Below, piece by piece: positions 1 to 5,789 of a stretch of 9,559 nucleotides of DNA. Position numbers and translations under genes: made by a program. The notes below the pieces were generated by a model. The model saw nothing but the letters and a program-made list of their open reading frames with translations. It was not told the origin of the DNA and made no database searches. The stretch is from positions 1-9,559 of the forward strand of contig JAGGVT010000030.1 of assembly GCA_021157815.1 (NCBI GenBank), in the 5' to 3' direction. Source of the stretch: a bacterium. Lineage in GTDB: Bacteria; JAJVIF01; JAGGVT01. How positions within the stretch are numbered: position 1 is the stretch's first letter; every line of letters starts with the position of its first letter.

Positions 1-1094
1 CCGCCAGCCTTCCTGACCTCCGGTTTCTCCTCGACTTTCGCCTGATGCCCTTTCGTCAACCGTATCACTTTACCCAGAAACTGCTCGTAAACGTTGCCGA
101 GAATTTCCGCCGGCATGAAACTAAACTCATACGGGCTTTCGGGATAATACAATCGCGCGAGTATTTCTTTTATGATTTTATCATCGATGCGAATATTCGG
201 CGTAAGCGTGTCCTGAATCGATGCCCGTCCCGTTTCCTTCTTGAAATGAAACAAACCGGAGTTGTACTTATCATCAGCATTGCGGAATACATTAACAAGC
301 TTTTTGTAGATGCCCGTACCCGCGCAAAGATTCTGCAATTGCGAATAATCCTCGATTCCCCTGTCCTCACACATGCGAAGGAAGATAATCCGGTCGATTG
401 TCCTTTGGACAGCGAAATTAATTCCGCGGATATCTATTGCCGGATTCCTCAGCGCGATATTCCGTGCCAGCGCCTCGCGCCATTTCTCAATTTCCTTCAA
501 AAACTCGGTGTCAACCTCCGATGTCCCCCGCTTGCCTTTTTTCGATTCGACATACTTGTCAAAGGAACCTTTCAGGATGGCGTCCCGCGAGAACACCGAT
601 TCTATTTCATCCCATTTATCAATATATTCCCGAAACGTGTAATACTTGATTCGCGCTTGCGATGGCTTGTCATTCTTTTTGGGGCGAATCCTGCAATCGT
701 AAACCGCCATCTCTTCAAAGTCGGTCAGAATGGAAAGCGGAAGTTTCCCGCTCCAGCCGTATCGTCGCAGTTGGTAAGCCGGATGTATTTCGTGTTTAAC
801 ATCGACAGACGGCTTTTTCGTTTCCAGAAAGAATTTAGGTTTGCCCGCGATAGTGAAGCAATAATCAGGCGCTTTGGTAGTGAGACCGACTTTGAGGGGA
901 AATTCCTGTTTGACATCACGATACGGTATCGCGTAACCCGCCTCGTTTGTCATATCCCATCCAAGCGCTTTCCAGAATGGGTTGACAAAATCCGATCGCA
1001 GCTGCGTTTCGTTATAAGCGGCGCTTTTGAGGTTATCGATATCCCGCTCGAAAATCTCAATCAACTCTTCGATTATTTTAGGCGCATTGGGCAT
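1..1094 (-). CDS. Eco57I-like type II (IIG) restriction-modification enzyme, N-terminal part (C-terminus off window)
   Basis: I see 364 complete codons read right to left from ATG at 1094 to the window edge, with no stop. Residues 1-125 resemble an HsdR-N-like PD-(D/E)xK nuclease: D77 in KAPDYCF, then E91-T-K93 in FFLETKK, followed by the conserved QLRRYGW (108-114) and LSILTDFEE (120-128). Residues 165-350 are the helical linker of this family, including GSFDKY, RNIALRNP, FAVQRTIDRIIFLRMCEDRG and PAEILGNVYEQFLGK (328-342). The sequence stops at VRKAGG, just before the YYTP segment that opens the N6-adenine methylase domain in relatives. From family knowledge, one chain cuts DNA and methylates adenine, giving self versus non-self discrimination. 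The start is fixed by an in-frame TGA four codons upstream and by the promoter. No Shine-Dalgarno is present. Whether the methylase and target-recognition parts are intact cannot be seen. Confidence 0.93.
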   Translation of the reverse strand, partial: MPNAPKIIEELIEIFERDIDNLKSAAYNETQLRSDFVNPFWKALGWDMTNEAGYAIPYRDVKQEFPLKVGLTTKAPDYCFTIAGKPKFFLETKKPSVDVKHEIHPAYQLRRYGWSGKLPLSILTDFEEMAVYDCRIRPKKNDKPSQARIKYYTFREYIDKWDEIESVFSRDAILKGSFDKYVESKKGKRGTSEVDTEFLKEIEKWREALARNIALRNPAIDIRGINFAVQRTIDRIIFLRMCEDRGIEDYSQLQNLCAGTGIYKKLVNVFRNADDKYNSGLFHFKKETGRASIQDTLTPNIRIDDKIIKEILARLYYPESPYEFSFMPAEILGNVYEQFLGKVIRLTKGHQAKVEEKPEVRKAG

Positions 1095-1095
1095 T

Positions 1096-1130
1096 TGGAT
1101 AAATCATATACGAGAAACGGGGAGTGTCAA
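1096..1130 (-). promoter_or_regulatory. Sigma70-type promoter of the restriction-modification gene, near-leaderless
   Basis: On the minus strand, a perfect -35 TTGACA (1130-1125) and a -10 TATGAT (1108-1103, 5 of 6) are separated by 16 bases. With normal spacing the transcript would begin at about 1096, an A only two bases before the ATG. The mRNA should therefore have essentially no leader, which fits the lack of any Shine-Dalgarno sequence. The start site is inferred from spacing, not measured. Confidence 0.72.
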
Positions 1131-1193
1131 GTGCGTGAATCTCCGGGCATTAAATTTATTAGCGGATTATAAAATCGTATATCAAAGGGACAC

Positions 1194-1229
1194 CCGTGGT
1201 GCCAGCCGTAGTGCCAGCCGTGGTGCCAC
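1194..1229. repeat. Three tandem copies of a 12-base repeat
   Basis: CCGTGGTGCCAG (1194-1205), CCGTAGTGCCAG (1206-1217) and CCGTGGTGCCAC (1218-1229) stand head to tail, with one substitution each in copies two and three. The array lies 100 bases upstream of the R-M start and about 205 bases before the dnaB -35. The function is unknown. It could be a slippage microrepeat, a protein-binding array or a remnant of a dispersed repeat. Confidence 0.75.
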
Positions 1230-1266
1230 TGGATGTTTATTAGTTCTGAGACAGTTTCCTTATTAG

Positions 1267-1278
1267 CCCACTAGTGGG
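1267..1278. repeat. Perfect 12-base palindrome CCCACTAGTGGG
   Basis: This self-complementary 12-mer is followed directly by TCGCCCCTAC. That arrangement suggests one half of a larger degenerate palindromic repeat. It contains an ACTAGT core. It could equally be an operator or chance, since only one copy is visible in the window. Confidence 0.4.
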
Positions 1279-1433
1279 TCGCCCCTACATTAGCGCTTTT
1301 TCAACAAGCCATTTCGCTCGGCTGACAGATAAACCGGATTTCTGATATACTTTTTCTGTGGAAATGGATTTTACCGGCAACCTCAAAATACGCAAGTTAT
1401 TAACAATGTGAATATCTTTTGGAAAGCATTTTC

Positions 1434-1463
1434 TTGACACTTCACTAATTCTGATTAAATAAT
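1434..1463 (+). promoter_or_regulatory. Sigma70-type promoter of dnaB
   Basis: A perfect -35 TTGACA (1434-1439) is followed after 18 bases by AATAAT (1458-1463, 5 of 6). An alternative -10, TAAATA (1456-1461), gives a 16-base spacer but matches less well. Transcription should begin near 1470, leaving a leader of about 30 bases. That leader has no strong Shine-Dalgarno sequence. The promoter probably drives dnaB and purD together. Confidence 0.65.
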
Positions 1464-1499
1464 CATGTAATATTTATTTTGCGTGTGATGTGATTACGA

Positions 1500-2963
1500 A
1501 TGAATGAGAATGAAGAAAAAGCAAAAACCCCACCTTTTTCCCAGGCGGCTGAGGAAGCGCTTCTTGGAGCAGTTTTGCTTGAAAGTGATGTCATGGCCGA
1601 TATCGTGGATATCGTTGGTTCAAGTGATTTCTACCGGCCACAGAATAAAAAGATATTCGAGCATCTCACAAAAATGTGGGAGAACCGTGAACCAATAGAT
1701 ATAATCACTCTTCAGGAAAGCCTAAAAGAGAAAAAGACGCTAATCAAAGTAGGCGGCGCCGTTTATCTGGACCAGCTATTCGATAACGTTCCCTCAAGCC
1801 AGAACGCGAAACGATACGCCGGTATTGTTCACAAGATGGCGCTAAGGCGCGAGATTGCCAACCTTGGCCAAAATCTGATAGACCTTGCGGTGGATTCACC
1901 TGAGACATCGGAGAAAATCATGGACGTTGTCGGGCAGAAGTTTTTCAGCCTTACCCAGCTGGAGAGCGTAAAAGACAATGTCAAGATGAAAGAGATGATT
2001 GTTGAACTCCAGGAAAACATCGAAAGGTTGATGAAGGACAAAGGCTATTCAGGTTTGGAGACCGGATTCAGAAGACTTGACAATATGCTTGGTGGTTTTC
2101 AAAAATCGGATTTCATCATTTTAGCAGCGCGACCATCGGTGGGTAAAACAGCGATGGCTTTGAATATCCTTGAGGAGGTAACTCGAAACGGTGGCCATGT
2201 TCTTTTCTTCTCGCTTGAGATGTCCGCTCAACAGCTGGCAATGAGATTGCTTACATCAATCAGCGGAATAAACTCACAGAGAATACGTCGAGGAAATATA
2301 ACCCGGGATGTCATGGATGAAAATATCATGCCGGCTTTGGCAATAATGGATGGCATGAATATCACTTTCAATGAAAATGCGACTATCTCACCTCTTGGAA
2401 TCAGGTCTGAGGCGAGAAAGTGCATGTTGAAAAGCGAAAACAAAATTGACCTTGTGATTATCGATTACATACAGCTTATCTCATCTTATTCTGCACGGCG
2501 CCAGGATAATCGTGTTCAGGAGGTAAGTGACATATCCAGAGCTTTGAAATCGCTTGGGCGTGAACTTAATGTTCCGATATTGGCGTTGAGCCAGTTAAGC
2601 AGAGCATCGGAAAAGGAAAACCGCGAGCCTGTACTGAGCGATTTAAGAGAGTCAGGCGCGCTTGAGCAGGATTCTGACGTTGTTATGTTTCTTCATCGCG
2701 TAACACCAAGGGCAAAAAAGAAAAAACCGGGTGAAGCGCAGGATGTCCAGGAAGAAGAGCCGAAAATCCTCGATATGAAACTGATTGTCGCCAAGCACAG
2801 GAACGGGCCTACTGGGGTTATAAAAATGAAATTTGAAAAAAGGCGCACAAAATTCTTTGTTGAGACTCAGGAACAAGAGGATGTTTTTGTGGATGATGTT
2901 CCCGGTATGGACAGCGATATTGATGATTCCAGCACTGACCAAATCGATGAATACGAGTTTTAA
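1500..2963 (+). CDS. dnaB: Replicative DNA helicase DnaB
   Basis: This is the hexameric 5'-3' helicase that unwinds DNA ahead of the replisome and recruits primase. The product is 487 residues, near the usual 450-480. The N-terminal collar domain spans about 10-120 (QAAEEALLGAVLLES, DFYRPQNKKIF). The RecA-like C-terminal domain begins near 185 (GLETGFRRLDNMLGGF). Visible motifs are Walker A ARPSVGKTA (210-218, K216), Walker B DLVIIDYIQL (317-326), LALSQLSR with Q365, DLRESGALEQDSD (381-393), and AKHRNGPTG (431-439) with the K432/R434 pair that contacts the neighbouring subunit's ATP. Between FLHR and the last strand, a Lys- then Glu-rich insertion (about 402-421) looks longer than common. The C-terminal tail is highly acidic. 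A TGA lies two codons before ATG 1500, so this is the first possible ATG. No strong Shine-Dalgarno is seen. purD follows 44 bases later. Confidence 0.98.
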   Translation: MNENEEKAKTPPFSQAAEEALLGAVLLESDVMADIVDIVGSSDFYRPQNKKIFEHLTKMWENREPIDIITLQESLKEKKTLIKVGGAVYLDQLFDNVPSSQNAKRYAGIVHKMALRREIANLGQNLIDLAVDSPETSEKIMDVVGQKFFSLTQLESVKDNVKMKEMIVELQENIERLMKDKGYSGLETGFRRLDNMLGGFQKSDFIILAARPSVGKTAMALNILEEVTRNGGHVLFFSLEMSAQQLAMRLLTSISGINSQRIRRGNITRDVMDENIMPALAIMDGMNITFNENATISPLGIRSEARKCMLKSENKIDLVIIDYIQLISSYSARRQDNRVQEVSDISRALKSLGRELNVPILALSQLSRASEKENREPVLSDLRESGALEQDSDVVMFLHRVTPRAKKKKPGEAQDVQEEEPKILDMKLIVAKHRNGPTGVIKMKFEKRRTKFFVETQEQEDVFVDDVPGMDSDIDDSSTDQIDEYEF

Positions 2964-3007
2964 TTAGAACAAGAAATATTGAAAATCCAAAATCAGAGGC
3001 ATGGAAA

Positions 3008-4279
3008 ATGAGAATTCTGGTAATAGGTTCAGGCGGTCGTGAACACACTATCGGATGGGCGCTGCATAACGATCCGGCGGTAAGCAAAGTGTTTTTCGGG
3101 CCCGGCAACGGCGGCACATCATTGATCGGAATCAACCTTCCGAATGTCAATCCAATGGATTTCAATTCAATAGTCGATGCTGTTGAATCCAATGAGATTG
3201 GCATGGTTGTCTGCGGCCCTGAGGATCCACTCGCAGCTGGCATCTATGATTACCTGATGAAGAAAGGTATCGCCTCGATTGGGCCATCACAAAAAGGCGC
3301 GCAGCTTGAGGGATCAAAAATCTTTGCCAAAGAGTTTTTGTTCAACATGAATATTCCAACCGCTGATTACAGGGAATTTTCAGACCCACAGGCGGCTTAT
3401 GATTACATCAATGATATAAACTGGGAACCTGTAATCAAATGCGATGGCCTTGCCGCGGGAAAGGGTGTTTTGCTTCCCGAATCTAAAGATGACGCGAGGC
3501 AGGTTGTAAAAGAGATTCTGGTCGATGGCAAATTCAAAGGCGCTGGCAGGAAAATAATAATCGAAAAGCGTATCTCCGGTTTTGAAACAACGCTTTTAAG
3601 TTTTGTGGATGGCGAAACAATACTTCCAATGCTTTTCAGCCAGGACTACAAACGCGCGCATGAGAATAATGAGGGATTAAACACAGGCGGAATGGGTTGC
3701 CTGTGCCCGAGTCCGCGAATTGATAATGAGCTGAGGGAGCAGATTATAACGGAAATAGTCGAGCCGACATCAAAAGGCTTGAAGGAATATTCAATACCGT
3801 ATAAAGGTATATTGTATTTCGGATTGATGATTACCGATAAGGGGCCTCAGGTGCTCGAATTCAATGTAAGAATGGGAGATCCGGAAACGCAGGTTATCTT
3901 ACCGCTTTTAAAAACTGGTTTGTCTGTTCCGCTCAATGCAATCAAGGACGGCAAACTGAATAAAACAAAACTGGAATGGCATGATGGCGCAGCTGTTGGC
4001 GTGGTGCTGGCATCGGATGGCTATCCCGGCTCATATAAAAAAGGCGTGCAAATCGATATGCTCAAACGATGGGATGAGCCGGAGGAAAATTTCATTGTGT
4101 TTCATGCCGGCACGAAACGTGAGGGCGAGCATTTGGTAACATCAGGAGGTCGATTAGTCTGCATGACCGCGCTGGGTGAGAATTTAAGAGAATGCCGTGA
4201 TATGATTTACTCGCGAATAAATGAAATGAATCTGGAAGGCTTGTTTTATAGAAGCGATATTGCTGCGGAGTATGTTTAG
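3008..4279 (+). CDS. purD: Phosphoribosylamine-glycine ligase (GAR synthetase)
   Basis: PurD catalyses the second step of de novo purine synthesis: phosphoribosylamine plus glycine plus ATP gives glycinamide ribonucleotide. At 423 residues it is full family length. The N-domain opens with MRILVIGSGGREHTI (1-15), and VVCGPEDPLAAG lies at 67-78. The ATP-grasp region contains GPSQKGAQLEGSK (92-104), PVIKCDGLAAGKGV (141-154) and IIIEKRISGFE (183-193). The substrate and metal region contains NTGGMG (225-230) and LEFNVRMGDPETQ (283-295), with the acidic residues needed for Mg-ATP. The C-domain includes VVLASDGYPG (332-341). NTGGMG is followed by CLCPSP where AYSPAP-like sequence is common. AGAGG at 2995-2999, eight bases before ATG 3008, serves as Shine-Dalgarno. 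The nearby ATG at 3001 is in another frame. Likely co-transcribed with dnaB (44-base gap). Confidence 0.98.
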   Translation: MRILVIGSGGREHTIGWALHNDPAVSKVFFGPGNGGTSLIGINLPNVNPMDFNSIVDAVESNEIGMVVCGPEDPLAAGIYDYLMKKGIASIGPSQKGAQLEGSKIFAKEFLFNMNIPTADYREFSDPQAAYDYINDINWEPVIKCDGLAAGKGVLLPESKDDARQVVKEILVDGKFKGAGRKIIIEKRISGFETTLLSFVDGETILPMLFSQDYKRAHENNEGLNTGGMGCLCPSPRIDNELREQIITEIVEPTSKGLKEYSIPYKGILYFGLMITDKGPQVLEFNVRMGDPETQVILPLLKTGLSVPLNAIKDGKLNKTKLEWHDGAAVGVVLASDGYPGSYKKGVQIDMLKRWDEPEENFIVFHAGTKREGEHLVTSGGRLVCMTALGENLRECRDMIYSRINEMNLEGLFYRSDIAAEYV

Positions 4280-4323
4280 CACCATGTTTTAGAGGATGTA
4301 GGATACGTTTTTAAAACTTGATG

Positions 4324-4363
4324 CCCCCACCCCAGCCCTCCCCGCGAGCTGGTAGGGAGAAAA
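4324..4363 (+). repeat. C-rich palindromic element, copy 1
   Basis: This C-rich stretch contains CCCCGCGAGC (4340-4349) and a small inverted repeat CTCCC (4338-4342) / GGGAG (4355-4359). It ends in an A run. The same pattern occurs inverted at 4418-4456, with an exact 10-base match over the CCCCGCGAGC core. It is probably a dispersed, non-autonomous intergenic repeat of the host. That is inference, because only these two copies are visible. Confidence 0.6.
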
Positions 4364-4417
4364 TAGTATTAATTGTTTGTGTTTGTATGGAATAGGCACA
4401 AGGTTTACACAATAAAC

Positions 4418-4456
4418 ATTTCCCCCCGCTCGCGGGGGGGTTAAGGGGGGGAGAGA
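4418..4456 (-). repeat. C-rich palindromic element, copy 2 (inverted)
   Basis: Read on the minus strand this matches copy 1: a C-run, TTAA, a C-run, GCGAGC, then a G-run and AAA. It contains a perfect hairpin, CCCCCCGC (4422-4429) against GCGGGGGG (4432-4439), with TC between them. No T-run follows on the plus strand, so it is not a standard terminator. Its right edge (GGGGGAGAG, about 4447-4455) overlaps the Shine-Dalgarno position of rfaE2. Confidence 0.6.
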
Positions 4457-4464
4457 AGTTACTT

Positions 4465-4944
4465 ATGAACAACACACAAAAAACAATAGATGAAATCCGA
4501 CACCGTAAATCAAACGGCGAGGTCTGCGTATTTACAAACGGATGTTTCGATATCCTTCACGCGGGGCATGTTCACATCCTGGAAAAGGCCAGCGAGATGG
4601 GCGATTTCCTTGTGCTGGGACTGAACTCGGATGAATCCGTTACACGGTTGAAAGGTAAAGGCCGTCCGGTGAACGATTTGTTTTCGCGCATCGCAGTTTT
4701 GGAAGCGATTCGATATGTAGATTACGTGCTGGTTTTCGAGGATGATACACCCCGTGAATTGATTCTTCAGATTCAACCCGACATACTTGTAAAGGGTGGA
4801 GATTACGAACCTGATATTGTTGTCGGGGGGGATATTGTTGAATCATCCGGTGGACGGGTCAAGATTGTGCCGCTTTTGGAGGGCTTTTCAACCAGCGATG
4901 TGATTCAGCAGCTATCTGAGAGCGATGAGGACGATACTGAATAA
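4465..4944 (+). CDS. rfaE2: D-glycero-beta-D-manno-heptose-1-phosphate adenylyltransferase (stand-alone RfaE domain II / HldC type)
   Basis: The enzyme transfers AMP from ATP to heptose-1-phosphate, making ADP-heptose for the LPS inner core or for surface glycans. The 159-residue product equals the C-terminal nucleotidyltransferase domain of bifunctional HldE, here as a separate protein. The sugar kinase (RfaE1/HldA) must therefore be encoded elsewhere. Visible motifs are VFTNGCFDILHAGH (22-35) with the nucleotide-binding H32-x-G-H35 signature, LGLNSDESV (51-59), KGKGRPVN (63-70), PDILVKGGDY (105-114) and LLEGFSTSDVI (137-147). The likely Shine-Dalgarno GGAG (4450-4453) lies 11 bases before ATG 4465, inside the edge of the upstream G-rich repeat. 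The stop TAA touches the ATG of the next gene, so the pair is probably translated together. A related cytidylyltransferase such as TagD is less likely, given the GRPVN and KGGDY motifs. Confidence 0.93.
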   Translation: MNNTQKTIDEIRHRKSNGEVCVFTNGCFDILHAGHVHILEKASEMGDFLVLGLNSDESVTRLKGKGRPVNDLFSRIAVLEAIRYVDYVLVFEDDTPRELILQIQPDILVKGGDYEPDIVVGGDIVESSGGRVKIVPLLEGFSTSDVIQQLSESDEDDTE

Positions 4945-5391
4945 ATGAGTTTAAAGTCGGATATTATTTTCTCAATCGATCCGGGAACCAGCAAAGTCGG
5001 ATTAGCTGTCGTTGATTCGTCGGGTATGGTTATTCATAAAGAGATTCTAAAAAAAATCCAACTTCTTGAAGAAACATTAATCAGCTTAATTTCTTCACAT
5101 AATCCTGATGTAATTATCCTTGGAAATGGCACAGGGAGCAAAAAAATTGGGGGATTTCTTGAGTCAAAATTCCATGAGATAATCCCCGTTGAACTGGTTG
5201 ATGAAAGGAAATCAACTGAGGAGGCAAGAAAGGAGTATTATCAGCGCCATTCTCCAATAAGGCGATTTTTACTGACTGTTTCACATATACTGGGCGTTTC
5301 TGTTCCTGATTTTGATGATGATGTTGCTGTCATTCTGGCAAAACGTTATCTCAAAGCTAAATCAGGGCAAATCGGCGGCCAGCCGGATTGA
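4945..5391 (+). CDS. YqgF-like RNase H-fold protein (putative Holliday-junction resolvase / rRNA-processing nuclease family)
   Basis: This 148-residue protein has the RNase H-like layout of the YqgF superfamily. IFSIDPGTSKVGLAVVD (8-24) carries the first catalytic acid, D12. VIILGNGTGSKKI (56-68) is the strand-4 region. VELVDERKSTEEAR (82-95) holds E87, and DDDVAVILAKRYL (124-136) holds the last acids, D125/D126. The GNGTGS and DExxST motifs match the less-studied branch of short proteins annotated as resolvase-like or pre-16S rRNA nuclease. They do not match canonical RuvX, which has a GLP motif. The substrate, DNA junction or rRNA precursor, is not known from sequence. ATG 4945 directly follows the rfaE2 stop with no gap, implying coupled translation. 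No clear terminator follows. Family assignment is fairly sure; function is uncertain. Confidence 0.8.
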   Translation: MSLKSDIIFSIDPGTSKVGLAVVDSSGMVIHKEILKKIQLLEETLISLISSHNPDVIILGNGTGSKKIGGFLESKFHEIIPVELVDERKSTEEARKEYYQRHSPIRRFLLTVSHILGVSVPDFDDDVAVILAKRYLKAKSGQIGGQPD

Positions 5392-5413
5392 ATTAAAAAA
5401 GAGTGAAAAAAAG

Positions 5414-5444
5414 TTGCCAATATGGTAGAATTCCTGCTTAAAAT
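5414..5444 (+). promoter_or_regulatory. Candidate promoter upstream of the porin leader (weak)
   Basis: TTGCCA (5414-5419, 4 of 6) and TAAAAT (5439-5444, 5 of 6) are separated by 19 bases. A TG at 5435-5436 sits just upstream of the -10, though not in exact extended -10 register. The spacing is long, so this is only the best visible candidate. Use of this site would give a leader of about 345 bases. Confidence 0.3.
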
Positions 5445-5602
5445 TGGGGGTTAAGTTGTATTTAGTTTCGTTAATATTTTTGGGCATATCATGAAGATAA
5501 ATGGGGTTTTGTGGCGATAATATATGTATTACAGGCACGGACATATTCGGGTCGGATTAACCCCGGTGTGGTGGTTTTGTGTCTGATTAATTTGTTATGG
5601 AC

Positions 5603-5667
5603 TCTCCTCGCGGGGCGGAAAGAAAGGAGGTGAAAACAATTATTAATCCGCGAGTCCCGACAGGAGA
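5603..5667 (+). promoter_or_regulatory. Hairpin displaying a 13-base anti-16S sequence (AGAAAGGAGGTGA)
   Basis: AGAAAGGAGGTGA (5621-5633) is an exact complement of the pyrimidine-rich 3' end found in many 16S rRNAs. It lies in the loop of a stem formed by TCTCCT (5603-5608) with AGGAGA (5662-5667) and CGCGG (5609-5613) with CCGCG (5648-5652). The 3' side has a 9-base bulge. No ATG, GTG or TTG stands at normal distance; the codon in place is ATT (5639), opening 12 codons to TAA at 5675. CTCCT (5604-5608) could instead pair with AGGAG (5625-5629) and hide the sequence. Confidence 0.5.
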
Positions 5668-5689
5668 AATGCCATAAATTTTATCAGTA

Positions 5690-5789
5690 GTTCGATTTAG
5701 GGAGTTATTCATAAGGCAACTTGGATTCTTATGAACCAGCCTCCTGAAAATCGAACAGAGTTAAATTCTGTAAGTTACTCCAAGGAGGC
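5690..5789 (+). promoter_or_regulatory. Long leader hairpin with an anti-Shine-Dalgarno strand; possible translational switch
   Basis: Three stacked helices are visible: GTTCGATTT (5690-5698) with AAATCGAAC (5748-5756), GGAG (5701-5704) with CTCC (5741-5744), and TTCATAAG (5708-5715) with CTTATGAA (5728-5735). Together they make 21 base pairs. Overlapping the middle helix, GCCTCCT (5739-5745) is an exact 7-base complement of AGGAGGC (5783-5789), which includes the porin Shine-Dalgarno. The pyrimidine strand could therefore either stay in the hairpin, leaving the ribosome site open, or sequester it. The pairings are read directly from sequence; regulation is inferred. Confidence 0.55.
5782..5788 (+). 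promoter_or_regulatory. Strong Shine-Dalgarno of the SLH porin gene
   Basis: AAGGAGG ends seven bases before ATG 5796, the ideal spacing. It fixes the start ahead of a clear signal peptide. It is the target of the anti-Shine-Dalgarno strand at 5739-5745. Confidence 0.9.

Larger units (their letters stand above)
1095..1499. other. Divergent intergenic region between the R-M gene and dnaB
   Basis: No convincing coding sequence is visible on either strand over these 405 bases. The region holds the minus-strand R-M promoter, a 12-base tandem repeat (1194-1229), a CCCACTAGTGGG palindrome (1267-1278) and the plus-strand dnaB promoter (1434-1463). The stretch from about 1290 to 1430 shows nothing I recognise. 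There is no clear intrinsic terminator, as expected between divergent genes. Confidence 0.7.

Noticed and set aside
45-1172. Plus-strand open frame of 375 codons
   Set aside because: Its protein has no recognisable family features. The minus strand over the same bases gives a clear restriction-modification enzyme with conserved motifs and a promoter.
1194-1229. CRISPR array
   Set aside because: The repeats are 12 bases and directly adjacent, with no spacers and no cas genes nearby.
2818-3243. Minus-strand open frame of 141 codons
   Set aside because: It is antisense to the dnaB end and the purD start, both certain. It has no ribosome site and no recognisable domain.
4422-4439. G/C hairpin as intrinsic terminator after purD
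   Set aside because: The stem is strong but is followed by TTAA and more G, not a T-run. It is better explained as a palindromic repeat.
5630-5677. 15-codon leader peptide from GTG 5630
   Set aside because: The GTG is inside the Shine-Dalgarno-like sequence itself, so no ribosome site remains upstream of it. Only an ATT start would fit the spacing, which is rare.
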